From: Clostridium sp. C8-1-8
GTDB lineage: Bacteria; Bacillota; Clostridia; Clostridiales; Clostridiaceae
DNA length: 64,000 nt
Assembly: GCF_009928445.1 (NCBI RefSeq)
Contig: NZ_JAABNO010000003.1
Coordinates: 248,001-312,000 of the forward strand
Direction: 5' to 3'
Made by a program: the position numbers and the translations under genes
Notes under the pieces: generated by a model
The model's input: only the letters and a program-made list of their open reading frames with translations
Database searches by the model: none
What the model was told of the DNA's origin: nothing
Shown here: one piece after another, positions 25,644 to 34,931 of the stretch
Layout of the letters: each line of letters begins with the position of its first letter
Position numbering within the stretch: the first letter of the stretch is position 1

Positions 25644-26564
25644 TTAGTGTTCATTTATGAGACTACCATTTAATGCACTCTTTCTATACTCCGAAGGTGA
25701 AAAATTTCTATATTTTTTAAATACCTTTGCAAAATAACTTATCCCGTTAAACCCTACTTCTAATGCAATATTGGTAACAGGTTCTTCAGTTTTTAGTAGA
25801 AGCTCTGCAGCCTTTGAAACCCTATATTCCATTAAATATTCAAAGGGCGTAAGTTTTAATATTCTCTTAAAACTACGGCAGCACTCACTCTTGCTTATAT
25901 TGGCTGCCATTGCTATATCTTCTAAAAGAATATTGCTTGTATAGTTTTTATGGATATACTCCATAGCCAACTTCACTCTATCATCATCCTTTGAAATTAT
26001 TTGCTCCGATATCAGGCTATCAGCTTTAATTTCTCTGATCAAATTAAGCCAAACCATACCTAAATTATTCCTCATTTCAAGCTCATAACCATAAGGCTTT
26101 TCATGAGAAAGTGTAAACACTGCTTTTATCAAGGTCAAAATTCTCTTCTGCCACGGTTCTTCCGGCTTTAGACTTATATATTTTAATTTACTATTTTCAA
26201 TGATCGGAGTTAAATACTTCTTCTCTATTATTGATTGCTCAGCACCACTAAGAAAAACTGGGTCAAAGTCAATTGAAAACATCATACAATCGCTATTGTT
26301 ATAGGGTTTAATCTGATGAAGCACATTGGAATTAATCATAATTCCTTCACCTGGAGCCAACACTATCTCCTCATCCTCAATAAACACTACCACCTTATCA
26401 TAAATAGCATAGGAAAATTGTAATTCCTTATGCCAATGCCATCTAATATAACCTTCCTTAAACAAACTGAATCTATCTGTATACACTGCTATTGGGAAAT
26501 CATAAGAGCCATGCTTTACTGTTTCCTGCAAATTATGATTCACCTCTATTTTCGTTGCTTGCAT
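25644..26564 (-). CDS. AraC-family regulator with cupin N-terminus
   Basis: The N-terminal cupin shows RWHWHKELQFSYAI and LAPGEGIMINSNVLHQI, the metal- or sugar-binding strands of AraC-type sensors. The last 100 residues form the double helix-turn-helix (MAANISKSECCRSFKRILK, then GFNGISYFAKVFKKYRNFSP). It is divergent from the EamA transporter gene, with 351 bases between, and is a good candidate to control it. The ribosome binding site is weak (GAGATGA). Confidence 0.87.
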   Translation of the reverse strand: MQATKIEVNHNLQETVKHGSYDFPIAVYTDRFSLFKEGYIRWHWHKELQFSYAIYDKVVVFIEDEEIVLAPGEGIMINSNVLHQIKPYNNSDCMMFSIDFDPVFLSGAEQSIIEKKYLTPIIENSKLKYISLKPEEPWQKRILTLIKAVFTLSHEKPYGYELEMRNNLGMVWLNLIREIKADSLISEQIISKDDDRVKLAMEYIHKNYTSNILLEDIAMAANISKSECCRSFKRILKLTPFEYLMEYRVSKAAELLLKTEEPVTNIALEVGFNGISYFAKVFKKYRNFSPSEYRKSALNGSLINEH

Positions 26565-26915
26565 TTTATCATCTCGCTAATATAGTTTTTATTTTAGGCA
26601 ATATATTAATTGTTAAAGCTCAAAAATAATAATAAAATTATTACAGATTTATTTATACAAAGCAATATATTTGTATTGTATTATTTAGGTCTGTTAAAGT
26701 ACTGTGCTTAAATTAAACATAGGCTATTATTTTAATAATGATAAAGTTGTACACCTCTATCAAAGAATTATATTTTACCGCAAATACATAAGTTTTATTT
26801 AATTTACTTTATTAATTATCTGATTAGAAGATTCTTACTTCAATACTTCTAAGAATAAGACTTGTTGGAACTTAAATAATTAAAAATCTTCATAAAGAAA
26901 GTAGGAAGAACTTCA
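26565..26915. promoter_or_regulatory. Divergent region between AraC and EamA genes
   Basis: It holds the promoters of both genes and one copy of the GTTAAAGTAC repeat (26693-26711). I could not assign -35/-10 elements with confidence. Confidence 0.35.
26693..26711 (+). repeat. GTTAAAGTAC repeat, copy 2
   Basis: GTTAAAGTACTGTGCTTAA; see the copies at 23502 and 31579. A GTTGTACA motif follows some 50-90 bases later both here and at the third copy. Confidence 0.5.
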
Positions 26916-27848
26916 ATGAAATCTAAAATAGAAATAAAAGGGCTTTTTCTTGTCATTATAGCTTCTATGCTTTGGGGAGTATCTGGAACTGTAGCGCAAT
27001 ATTTGTTTCAACAAAGAGAATTTACCCCAGAGTGGTTAGTCGTAATACGTTTATTAGCTTCAGGTGTCATCTTATTAATATATTCTTTTTCCAAAGATAA
27101 AAAGAGTACCCTAGAAATATGGAAATCTAAAACTGATAGCCTTAGACTTGTATTGTTTAGTGTCATAGGTATGGTGGGCGTTCAATATACTTATTTTGCA
27201 GCTATAAAATACGGAAATGCGGCAACCGCAACCATACTTCAGTATTTATCACCAGTTATAATAACCTGCTATTTAGCTGTCAGAAATAAAAAAACTCCAT
27301 CTTTAAAAGAAATTCTAGCTATAAGCTTAGCAATATTAGGTACCTTCTTTATTATCACAAATGGTAATGTTCATAGCTTATCTATTTCTAAGCTAGCTTT
27401 ATTTTGGGGCTTAGGTTCTGCCTTTGCGGCAGCCTTTTATACTTTGCAGCCTCAAAAGCTCCTAAAAAAATACGGTTCCATACTTATCGTAGGTTGGGGT
27501 ATGCTAATAGGAGGACTTACTTTCAGCTTTATCCATCAGCCATGGGATTGCAACGGTCAATGGGATGTTAATTCTATACTAGCCATCATCTTTGTAGTTT
27601 TATTTGGAACCTTAATTGCTTTTACCCTTTACCTAGAAAGCCTAAAGCACTTAACCCCAACCGAAGCAAGTATTTTATCCTCAGCTGAACCTTTGTCAGC
27701 AGCTTTATTATCTATAGTTTGGCTGCACCAAAATCTTGGGTTACTGCAATGGTTAGGAACCTTGTGCATCATAGCTACAATTATCCTATTGTCTTATGTA
27801 AAGAACTTAAAAATTTCTAAGACAAACTTAAATAAAGCCTCTATATAG
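26916..27848 (+). CDS. EamA/DMT-superfamily exporter
   Basis: A 310-residue membrane protein with ten predicted helices in two EamA repeats (first about 8-145, second about 158-300). Family features are WGVSGTVAQYLFQ in helix 1, the ATILQYLSPVI loop at the end of repeat 1, and LTPTEASILSSAEPLSAAL in repeat 2. Members export amino acids or other small metabolites by an unknown coupling. AGGAAG precedes the ATG. It is divergent from an AraC regulator and closed by a perfect terminator. Confidence 0.88.
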   Translation: MKSKIEIKGLFLVIIASMLWGVSGTVAQYLFQQREFTPEWLVVIRLLASGVILLIYSFSKDKKSTLEIWKSKTDSLRLVLFSVIGMVGVQYTYFAAIKYGNAATATILQYLSPVIITCYLAVRNKKTPSLKEILAISLAILGTFFIITNGNVHSLSISKLALFWGLGSAFAAAFYTLQPQKLLKKYGSILIVGWGMLIGGLTFSFIHQPWDCNGQWDVNSILAIIFVVLFGTLIAFTLYLESLKHLTPTEASILSSAEPLSAALLSIVWLHQNLGLLQWLGTLCIIATIILLSYVKNLKISKTNLNKASI

Positions 27849-27886
27849 AAAAGCACACTGAAGTTAGCCTCTTCAGTGTGCTTTTT
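27849..27886. terminator. Bidirectional terminator between EamA and ABC genes
   Basis: Fifteen-base perfect arms (27849-27863, 27871-27885) with T-run on one side and A-run on the other. It serves two convergent units. Confidence 0.9.
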
Positions 27887-27889
27887 GCT

Positions 27890-28870
27890 TTAGTGAACTC
27901 CAGCTTTAATCTTATTTTTATTTACAGCACTTCCTAATAAATAAGCACCAGCAATCCACACAAAGAGATATACAAGTTGACTGCTAAATTCGTATATGCC
28001 CTTTCCATTTTCTACTCCTTGGACCATGGTCATATATGCTTTTTGTGGCAGTATATTCAACAACATATCTAAAACTCCATTTTTCCCTGCTAAGGAAATA
28101 TAGCATCCTGAAAGTAGACTGGTTAATACATATATTCCTGTAGAAGCTAAAGAGTAATCTGTTCCCAGCACTGAAGCTAATAGAAGTGCCAGTGAGGTTG
28201 ATAAAGCTGAAATAATTGCAACTAATACAAACAATATTCCATAGCTAAAATTAATATCCACTCTAAATACAAGCTTTGTAATTACTAAGGTTACATAAGA
28301 AGGTATTAATATGGATAAAAACGTAAATAATCCTTGAGTGAAAAGATATACTCTCTCATCGGCTGGTGACATCAGTATTCTTCTTAAGGTCTTCTTATCC
28401 CTATCTTCAGTATATAAGGTTATAAGCGCTACTCCCTGCATTAATAAAATCATCAATATATATCCTAAAATATTAGTTCCTGTGCCTTTTCTTGAAGCAT
28501 CGTAATCACTATTACCTGGTATCTTACCTGTTTTAAAAAATATTTCTATTAATTCCTTATCCTTATTACTTTTTAGTGTAGTTACATTATAATTATCTCC
28601 TGATTTTTCTACTATAGCATTATATTTTCCCATGAGCAGAGATGAAAAAGCTGGCCTTTCTTTTAGAATTTCAATATCTACCTTAGAGTTGCTAGGTATA
28701 CTTGGAGAGCTCTCACCTACATAAGCAATGTTACCTTTAAGTTCTGTCCTCTCCGAAAAAAACACTGCCACACCTGTCATAAGAGGTATCATAATAAAGG
28801 CCATAATTATAGTAGATTTCTGTGATAAGGTTCTATACAGGTTATTTTTAAAGATATTTAATATATTCAT
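27890..28870 (-). CDS. ABC-2 type permease (second permease of the exporter)
   Basis: A 326-residue membrane protein with one helix at the N-terminus (about 20-38), an extracellular domain (about 40-130) and five further helices (about 135-320): the ABC-2 layout shared with YhgE/DrrB-like exporters. EDRDKKTLRRILMSPA, just before helix 3, is the typical cytosolic coupling segment. It starts one base within the stop codon of the upstream permease gene (TAATG), so the two are translationally coupled. Together with the ATPase it should form a heterodimeric-permease exporter. The substrate is unknown. Confidence 0.86.
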   Translation of the reverse strand: MNILNIFKNNLYRTLSQKSTIIMAFIMIPLMTGVAVFFSERTELKGNIAYVGESSPSIPSNSKVDIEILKERPAFSSLLMGKYNAIVEKSGDNYNVTTLKSNKDKELIEIFFKTGKIPGNSDYDASRKGTGTNILGYILMILLMQGVALITLYTEDRDKKTLRRILMSPADERVYLFTQGLFTFLSILIPSYVTLVITKLVFRVDINFSYGILFVLVAIISALSTSLALLLASVLGTDYSLASTGIYVLTSLLSGCYISLAGKNGVLDMLLNILPQKAYMTMVQGVENGKGIYEFSSQLVYLFVWIAGAYLLGSAVNKNKIKAGVH

Positions 28871-29613
28871 TATACGTATTCCTCCGGTTCAAAAGTTATA
28901 TGACACACAATAATGCAGGCTATAGAAAAGATTAGAATTACACAAAGGGTAGGTATAAAAATACTAAAGTCATTATCATATATAATTTTAAATGCACATT
29001 CTGTAACCCACCTTATAGGTGATATAACTGATATTTTAGCAATTGTTTTTCCAAGGCCTTCTACTGGAAAAAAGCTGCCTCCTAAAAGTATAAATATTAG
29101 TATTGGAATCTGCATGATAGAGTTGGCAAGTTGCTCATTTTTAAAGATGCTACAAAACATTGTACCAAGGCAGCAACCAAAAAAAGAAAGAGCATTTATT
29201 AACAACATAATATAGAAAATATTTTTTCCACCAAAATTAATGTGCATAAGGTACTGACCTAAAATCATAATAATACTAGGACAAATTGTACCTAAAATAT
29301 AAGTGGCAAGCAGTTTAGAAAAATAGATTTTTGTTTTTGACACTGGTGCATAGATAATTCGTGTGTTACCTCTCTTAACCTTCTCTTCCATAAAGGTATT
29401 TGTTGCTGTCATTGCAAGCATTATTGCTGTAAAGATCATCATAGTAACTCCATAATAATCATAAGAACCAACCCTTGCCCCATTATAACTGCTCTTAGTA
29501 ACAAAGCCCATGACACCTATTATTATTATAGGAACTATGGTATTTGCAATTAATAAAGTTGGATTTTTAACTATATTAATAAAATCAAATTTTACTATTT
29601 TTATAAAATTCAT
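28870..29613 (-). CDS. ABC-2 type permease (first permease of the exporter)
   Basis: A 247-residue ABC-2 permease with six helices and the coupling segment EEKVKRGNTRIIYAPVSKT. It lies 18 bases after the ATPase gene and overlaps the second permease gene by one base. The ATG at 29613 is seven bases past AGGAAAG; a TTG two codons earlier is less likely. The short loops, compared with its partner, suggest a DrrB-type subunit. Exported drug, peptide or lipid cannot be told apart. Confidence 0.84.
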   Translation of the reverse strand: MNFIKIVKFDFINIVKNPTLLIANTIVPIIIIGVMGFVTKSSYNGARVGSYDYYGVTMMIFTAIMLAMTATNTFMEEKVKRGNTRIIYAPVSKTKIYFSKLLATYILGTICPSIIMILGQYLMHINFGGKNIFYIMLLINALSFFGCCLGTMFCSIFKNEQLANSIMQIPILIFILLGGSFFPVEGLGKTIAKISVISPIRWVTECAFKIIYDNDFSIFIPTLCVILIFSIACIIVCHITFEPEEYV

Positions 29614-29631
29614 AATCAATCTTTCCTTTCA

Positions 29632-30570
29632 TTAATCTCTAAGGTTTCTTCCAGTAAGCTCTAGAAAAACTGTTTCTAAAGACGCTTCCTTACTTTGCAT
29701 ACTTTCAACCTTACACTGTTTATCTAAGAAAATACCTATTATTTCATTGAGATTATTATTTGATTTTAGTGTAGTTACCCTTACTTCATCTTCAAGTATA
29801 TTAACCTTCTTTACTCCTTGAATAGAATAAAGCTCTTTATCCATTATCTTTTCTGTATTGTTAATCTTAAAGGTATAAGTAATTTCATCATTAACCTTCT
29901 CCTTAAGCTCTTCTTTAGTACCCTCAGCTATGATTTTACCTTCGTTTATAATAATAATCCTATCTGCTATTGCCTCTACTTCTTCCATATAGTGTGTGGA
30001 GTATATCACTGCTGAACCTCTAGCTTTTAGTATCTTAATGGACTCCAGAATATGGTTTCTTGATTGTGGATCTATTCCTACGGTAGGTTCATCCATTATT
30101 ATAACTTTAGGTCTATGAGCAATGGCGCAAGCTATATTTAGTCTTCTTTTCATTCCACCAGAAAAAGTCTTAGGCTTATCTCCCCTCTTATCATAAAGAC
30201 CTACCAACTCTAAAGCTTCCTTAACTTGGTTTTTAAGTTCATTTCCTTTAAGTCCATATAGGCTTGCAAAAAAACTTATATTCTTCTCAGCACTTATTTC
30301 CTCATATATTGCTAGGTCTTGAGGTACTACACCTATGATTTGTTTTATTGCTTTGGCATTATTCTTAAGCTTGTGCCCTAAGACATCTATATCTCCCTTA
30401 TCTGCTTTCAATATGGTAGATAAAATATTAAGAGTTGTGCTTTTGCCAGCACCATTAGGTCCTAGAAGGCCCAAAACTTCACCATCTTTTACTGAAAAAC
30501 TTATGTCATCCACTGCCCTCTTAGCTCCATAATTCTTTTCAAGATTTTTTACTGTAATAACATTATTCAT
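29632..30570 (-). CDS. ABC transporter ATP-binding protein (DrrA/CcmA type)
   Basis: A 312-residue ATPase with Walker A GPNGAGKST, Q-loop VVPQDLAIYEE, signature SGGMKRRL, Walker B VIIMDEPTVGIDP and the switch His in STHYMEEVE. The C-terminal 90 residues form the extra domain of DrrA-type drug-export ATPases. It heads the exporter operon and has GGAAGG ahead of the ATG. Its promoter region is covered by three related operator sites, which implies tight repression, although no repressor gene adjoins it. Confidence 0.92.
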   Translation of the reverse strand: MNNVITVKNLEKNYGAKRAVDDISFSVKDGEVLGLLGPNGAGKSTTLNILSTILKADKGDIDVLGHKLKNNAKAIKQIIGVVPQDLAIYEEISAEKNISFFASLYGLKGNELKNQVKEALELVGLYDKRGDKPKTFSGGMKRRLNIACAIAHRPKVIIMDEPTVGIDPQSRNHILESIKILKARGSAVIYSTHYMEEVEAIADRIIIINEGKIIAEGTKEELKEKVNDEITYTFKINNTEKIMDKELYSIQGVKKVNILEDEVRVTTLKSNNNLNEIIGIFLDKQCKVESMQSKEASLETVFLELTGRNLRD

Positions 30571-31206
30571 AATTACCTTCCTTTCTAGACATTATACTGT
30601 CTATATACTTAATAATATAATCGTAGACTTCATATTTATCTAATCAGCTACGACTTAAGATTTTTAAATTATTTAATTGTATCCTCACCATATTTAACTT
30701 TTTTTGACATTATATTGTCTAAAGTAAATATACTCCTAAATGTTCAATAAGTCAATATACTGTCTAAATACTTTTTAGAAATATTTTATCTATCTTTCTC
30801 AATGTAAGTTAAGCCAACCTCTCCTTAAGAATATCTTTTTAGAATGCTGTCTTTAATCAAGCCTTAAAGATCCTTAGAAGATAGTAGATTTTGATAATTA
30901 TATATTTGATCAACCTTTTATTTAATCACAAAGTAAAACCACCATAAGATTCCTTTTGAATAATACGGTGGTTAAAGTCTTTATTTACTTCTAAAACTAT
31001 TATATCTATAGGTATCCAAATTCAACTATTAATTTATGCATGATTAATACTCTCCAGAAGCCGGGATCATCTAATCCTCAGAAGACAGTATCATCAAATA
31101 TGTATAAATTAACCTTTCATAAATGATACCTGTATAGCTATACTATTCATAATGAAATCTATCACAATAAAATGTGGTAACTTCAGGAAAAGTTATATTT
31201 TGAAGA
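30571..31206. other. Long intergenic region upstream of the ABC operon
   Basis: Besides the operators, a hairpin AACCACC/GGTGGTT (30937-30973) and an imperfect duplication of about 25 bases (around 31050-31105, CAGAAG...ATCATC) are seen. No gene is found, although a regulator gene might be expected here. Confidence 0.4.
30587..30765 (-). promoter_or_regulatory. ABC exporter promoter with three AGACA-N6-TGTCT operators
   Basis: On the minus strand TTGACT (30750-30755) and TATATT (30727-30732) are 17 bases apart. Operators lie at 30750-30765 (over the -35), 30705-30720 (over the transcription start) and 30587-30602 (next to the ribosome binding site). Two have full AGACA or TGACA plus TGTCT halves around a TTATA-type centre; the third has AGTCA. 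The arrangement is that of a repressed promoter. Confidence 0.72.
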
Positions 31207-31494
31207 TTACTCAACAAATTCCTTAAAGTTTTCAGCATACTTTGTTGGTTGGAACTCTACTATGTCATAATTAGCAATGCTATTTATCTTAAAAGGGTCC
31301 TCACTAATAATTTTCTCTACTTCTTCAATATTCTTTGCATTACATAAGATTACTCCACCAGTTCTAGGATTTTTTCTTCCTGAACAGATAATGTTATTGC
31401 TAGCATAATATTTATCTAAAAATTTAATATGCTCCACCAAGTGTTTCTCAACCTCTTCCATAGGTTTCACATAAGTTAAATTTACTATAAACAT
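31207..31494 (-). CDS. YciI-like protein
   Basis: A 95-residue dimeric ferredoxin-like protein. HIKFLDKYYASNNIICSGRKNP and RTGGVILCNAKNIEEVEKI match the YciI family, including the histidine in VEHIKFL and the SGRKNPRTGG loop that lines the pocket. YciI proteins are thought to be small enzymes or binding proteins with no fixed substrate. AGGAAG precedes the ATG. Single-gene unit. Confidence 0.82.
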   Translation of the reverse strand: MFIVNLTYVKPMEEVEKHLVEHIKFLDKYYASNNIICSGRKNPRTGGVILCNAKNIEEVEKIISEDPFKINSIANYDIVEFQPTKYAENFKEFVE

Positions 31495-31578
31495 TTCTCT
31501 TCCTCCATGTCTAAGTTACAATTTCGCCATTAATAAAGTATAAAATAATTATACTACTTCTTAATAAAATTTGGCTAT

Positions 31579-31597
31579 GTTAAAGTACTGTGCTGAA
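31579..31597 (+). repeat. GTTAAAGTAC repeat, copy 3
   Basis: GTTAAAGTACTGTGCTGAA; almost identical to the copy at 26693. Confidence 0.5.
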
Positions 31598-31737
31598 ACA
31601 GCCTAATATCTATATTCTCAAAGCTATTCTCAGAAGGCAGAACAGCCACAAAAATAGGTCTCTGATTGAAGTTGTACATTCTTAAATATAGCATCATTAT
31701 TTTGAAGAAGACTATACAGCTTATTATGAATTACTTT

Positions 31738-32328
31738 CTAAGCTTCAAATCCAGTACGATCCTCTTCAGTAATTTCTCTAATTACCCTACATGGCACACC
31801 TGCTGCAATTACATTTGCAGGAATATCTTTTGTAATAACACTACCTGATCCTATAATTGAATTATCTCCTATATTAACACCTTGATTTATATGAACTCCT
31901 GCTCCCACCCAAACATTATTGCCTATCCTTACAGGTTTTGCATAGCAACCTCCAGCTACTCTTTCTTTTGCATAGGCTGCATGATTAGATGTATAAATCC
32001 CAACTCTAGGCCCAAATAAAACATTATCACCTATAATTATTCCTCCACCATCTAACATTACACAATCAAAATTAGCATAAAAATTGTTTCCTATTGTGAT
32101 ATTGAAACCAAACTCACATCTAAAGGTTGGTTCGAAGTGAACTCCACTTCCAATATTCTTAAGTAATCCCTTTAATATTTCTTCTCTTTCCTTCTGAGGT
32201 TTACCAAAACTATTATTATACTCATTTGTAAGAAATACAGTTTTTTCTCTTGCTTGAATTAATTCTTTAGTCAAATCATTATACATTTTACCAGATAAAA
32301 TCAAATTTCTTTGCTCTTCTAAAGTCAT
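31738..32328 (-). CDS. Maltose/galactoside O-acetyltransferase family (left-handed beta helix)
   Basis: A 196-residue hexapeptide-repeat acetyltransferase. The start (EEQRNLILSGKMYN) is the helical cap of the Maa/LacA family, and the repeats IGNNFYANFDCVML, IGDNVLFGPRVGIYTSNHA, IGNNVWVGAGVHINQG and IGDNSIIGSGSVI follow. The catalytic His is in TSNHAAY. These trimeric enzymes transfer acetyl groups to sugars from acetyl-CoA. GGAGG precedes the ATG. No sugar genes adjoin it, so the acceptor is unknown. Confidence 0.9.
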   Translation of the reverse strand: MTLEEQRNLILSGKMYNDLTKELIQAREKTVFLTNEYNNSFGKPQKEREEILKGLLKNIGSGVHFEPTFRCEFGFNITIGNNFYANFDCVMLDGGGIIIGDNVLFGPRVGIYTSNHAAYAKERVAGGCYAKPVRIGNNVWVGAGVHINQGVNIGDNSIIGSGSVITKDIPANVIAAGVPCRVIREITEEDRTGFEA

Positions 32329-32773
32329 AAAACAACCTCCAACCCTACCCTAGTCTTATTCAAAATCACTAAAAAAATAATAAACACTGATCTAAATTCA
32401 CTTTCTAATCTTCAACATCTAATTATACACTCTTATTTTTAATCACTTTCCTCTCAATACCCAAATTATACCACTAAATACAATTATACTCTACTATACT
32501 TTTTTAATCATTGGTTCATTACTTTTCACAGCAATTTTAAATTTTTATTTAAAATCATCTTATATCTATTTCATTATTCTCCAAATAATATAATGCAGCT
32601 AAAGTCAGCCATTAATACTATTAACTTGTTTAGAAGAGTATTACATAAAAGTCTCAGAAACCATTTATATGCTCTATATACAATAATATGAAAATAATAT
32701 AAAATAAAATCTGCACTTAGCTGTTAAAATTTTAAATTATTCTATAATCATGGAATTTTTAGGGGGATTATTT
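32329..32773. other. Divergent intergenic region, no gene seen
   Basis: About 445 very AT-rich bases between the acetyltransferase (minus) and methyltransferase (plus) genes. No clear structure. Confidence 0.4.
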
Positions 32774-33517
32774 ATGGCAAACAAAAGTATTCACGCTACC
32801 AACAAAAACTATTGGGACAACACCGCAGATGAATGGTTTGGGGTTACTGCACTTCCTACATACGGGGTTCAATTTATAACAGAAGATGACTTAAACTTAT
32901 TTGGTGATGTTTCTGGAAAGAAGCTCTTAGATATAGGCTGTGGAAGTGGTCACTCCTTAAAATACCAGGGTGATCATAATGCTGCTGAGCTTTGGGGACT
33001 AGATATGTCTACAAAACAAATTGAAAATGCTGAAAAATACTTAAAAGAATGTGGATATTCTGCAAAACTAATAAATGCACCTATGGAAGCTGAATCTGGC
33101 ATCCCATTAGATTATTTTGATTATGTATATTCCATATATGCAGTAGGTTGGGCTACAGATTTACAAGGTACCTTTGATAGAATAGCATCTTATTTAAAAA
33201 AGGATGGTATATTTATATTTAGTTGGAAGCATCCATTACATCATTGCGTAGTTGTAGAGGATGATAAGTTAATATTTGATAAAAGCTACTTCGATGAAAG
33301 TTGGTTTACCTACCTAAATGATGGTTTTGACATCACATTATGTAATAGAAAGATTTCCACCTATATAAATGCATTAGCAAAAGCAGGTTTTGCTGTGGAA
33401 TATATGGCTGAAGAGACAAACAAAGAAACCATGATGTCCAATTCTAATCTTAGCGAAAGATCAAAGAAAGCAAAAATGTTACCTCTTTCCTTTGTTATTA
33501 AAGCTAGAAAGCTCTAA
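32774..33517 (+). CDS. SAM-dependent methyltransferase (class I)
   Basis: A 247-residue methyltransferase with motif I LLDIGCGSGHSLKY, the acidic WGLDMSTKQIENAEKYL of motif II and YVYSIYAVGWATDL at the post-motif. The opening NKNYWDNTADEWFG is common in a Firmicutes branch with unknown small-molecule substrates. The ATG follows AGGGGGA. A divergent acetyltransferase lies upstream; no functional link is evident. Confidence 0.86.
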   Translation: MANKSIHATNKNYWDNTADEWFGVTALPTYGVQFITEDDLNLFGDVSGKKLLDIGCGSGHSLKYQGDHNAAELWGLDMSTKQIENAEKYLKECGYSAKLINAPMEAESGIPLDYFDYVYSIYAVGWATDLQGTFDRIASYLKKDGIFIFSWKHPLHHCVVVEDDKLIFDKSYFDESWFTYLNDGFDITLCNRKISTYINALAKAGFAVEYMAEETNKETMMSNSNLSERSKKAKMLPLSFVIKARKL

Positions 33518-33686
33518 TTACTAAAACTATTAGCTATTCATATTAGTTTTTAGTTTTCTGATATATAGACGTTGAAGTTTCTTTTCAGCTTTAATATTAT
33601 TAGACACAATTAAATTGCCAAAAAGAATTCATTCATGTTTCATTATGGTATAATTAAGATAATAATACTATATATGGAGGTGAGTT

Positions 33687-33845
33687 ATGGAATTCTTTGC
33701 TACAAAGTTAAGTAATGTTATTGCATTTATATTAGTGCTTTTGGCTGTAATAAGTTATTTTTTGGGATTTAAAGAAGCAATTATAGTACCGATAGTGTAT
33801 TTACTTTTTGTAGGTTACATATACTTGAGAAAGACTAAGAACTAA
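33687..33845 (+). CDS. Small membrane protein, 52 residues
   Basis: An ATG six bases after GGAGGTG begins a 52-residue frame: a short start (MEFFATKLSN), two membrane helices (about 11-28 and 32-48) and a basic tail (LRKTKN). A TATAAT-like box lies about 35 bases upstream of the ribosome binding site and a very strong terminator follows, so it is a complete transcription unit. I do not recognise the family. Confidence 0.62.
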   Translation: MEFFATKLSNVIAFILVLLAVISYFLGFKEAIIVPIVYLLFVGYIYLRKTKN

Positions 33846-33893
33846 ATTATTAAGACATCTGTATTATCATAGCTATATCAATTCTGTTATTTA

Positions 33894-33949
33894 AAACTAA
33901 GTAGGCAATTAAATTATTTATGAAACTTTAATTGCCTACTTAGTTTTTT
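33894..33949 (+). terminator. Terminator of the 52-residue membrane protein gene
   Basis: Seventeen-base perfect arms (33894-33910, 33930-33946) with six T residues. Confidence 0.88.
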
Positions 33950-34041
33950 ACTATGTATTCAACATAATTTAGTTTATATAATAAGATTCATATATTTTAC
34001 ATATTAATGATAAATAATTTATTTAAGATTGAGGTTACGTT

Positions 34042-34764
34042 ATGGATGAAATTAAAACAATATTTTTTGATATGGGTAATACTTTACTACACTTTCATTA
34101 TGGACAATCTGATTATGAAAAAGATATACACGGCTTAATACATTTAACTAGGTATCTAAACAAATTTAACTCAAATATTGAGTTTGACCAAGTAAAGCAA
34201 GGTTTCTATGAAATTTGGATAGAAGGAATAAAAGAAAGGAAAACAACCTTTGTAGAATATCCAATAGAGAATTTTCTAAATAACTTCCTTCAAGAGTATG
34301 AAGTAGTTTTAACCTTGGATCAGTGCATAGAAGCTATCAACTTATTCTACACAGAATATATAAATCAATTGTATTTTGAACAATCAATATGCGACACTTT
34401 AAAATCCTTAAAAGACAAAGGTTACAAGATAGGAATTATATCTAATACTTGTTATTACGATGAGGTAATGAAAGAATGTTTTAAGAAAGCAAATATTTAT
34501 GATTTAATTGATAGCTTCACCTTTAGCTATTCATTAAGAATTGGTAAACCTAAGGCTCAAATTTTTAGAGTTGCTTTAAACAATATGAAAATTAGCCCTA
34601 AAGAAGCTGTAATGGTAGGTGATAGTTTAGAAAAAGACATCAAACCAGCATCAGATCTTGGTATGAAAACTATATGGCTAAATAACAAAATTAACACTAT
34701 AGAAAGCCTTATTAAGCCAAACATTCAAGTCTCATGTCTAGCAGAGTTGACTAAATATTTATAG
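34042..34764 (+). CDS. HAD-superfamily hydrolase (DMGNT type)
   Basis: A 240-residue HAD protein: nucleophile motif FFDMGNTL, motif II IGIISNT, motif III lysine in IGKPKAQIF, motif IV VMVGDSLEKDI. The helical cap (about 15-110) is of the C1 type. The residue two after the nucleophile is Gly rather than the usual Asp general acid, a variant common in one branch. Likely a phosphatase or dehalogenase of unknown substrate. GAGG lies seven bases before the ATG. A hairpin follows the stop at 34793-34831. Confidence 0.84.
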   Translation: MDEIKTIFFDMGNTLLHFHYGQSDYEKDIHGLIHLTRYLNKFNSNIEFDQVKQGFYEIWIEGIKERKTTFVEYPIENFLNNFLQEYEVVLTLDQCIEAINLFYTEYINQLYFEQSICDTLKSLKDKGYKIGIISNTCYYDEVMKECFKKANIYDLIDSFTFSYSLRIGKPKAQIFRVALNNMKISPKEAVMVGDSLEKDIKPASDLGMKTIWLNNKINTIESLIKPNIQVSCLAELTKYL

Positions 34765-34931
34765 ATTATAATGAAATACAATTTTTACAATTGAAAATGA
34801 AAGATGTCATTATAGAATATCTTTCATTTTCATATGACTAGATGTTCTAATATACTATTTTAAGCTTAAGTATAAAGGATATATCTAACTTTTATGTTTA
34901 TTTTAAACAATTATTCTTATGCCGCCTCTGT

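Noticed and set aside
30937-30973. AACCACC/GGTGGTT hairpin upstream of the ABC operon as a riboswitch
   Set aside because: There are no conserved aptamer blocks and no T-run, and it lies before the mapped promoter of the operon.
34793-34831. Hairpin after the HAD gene as a standard terminator
   Set aside because: The arms are perfect over 13 bases, but no T-run follows on the plus strand, so I did not list it as a terminator feature.
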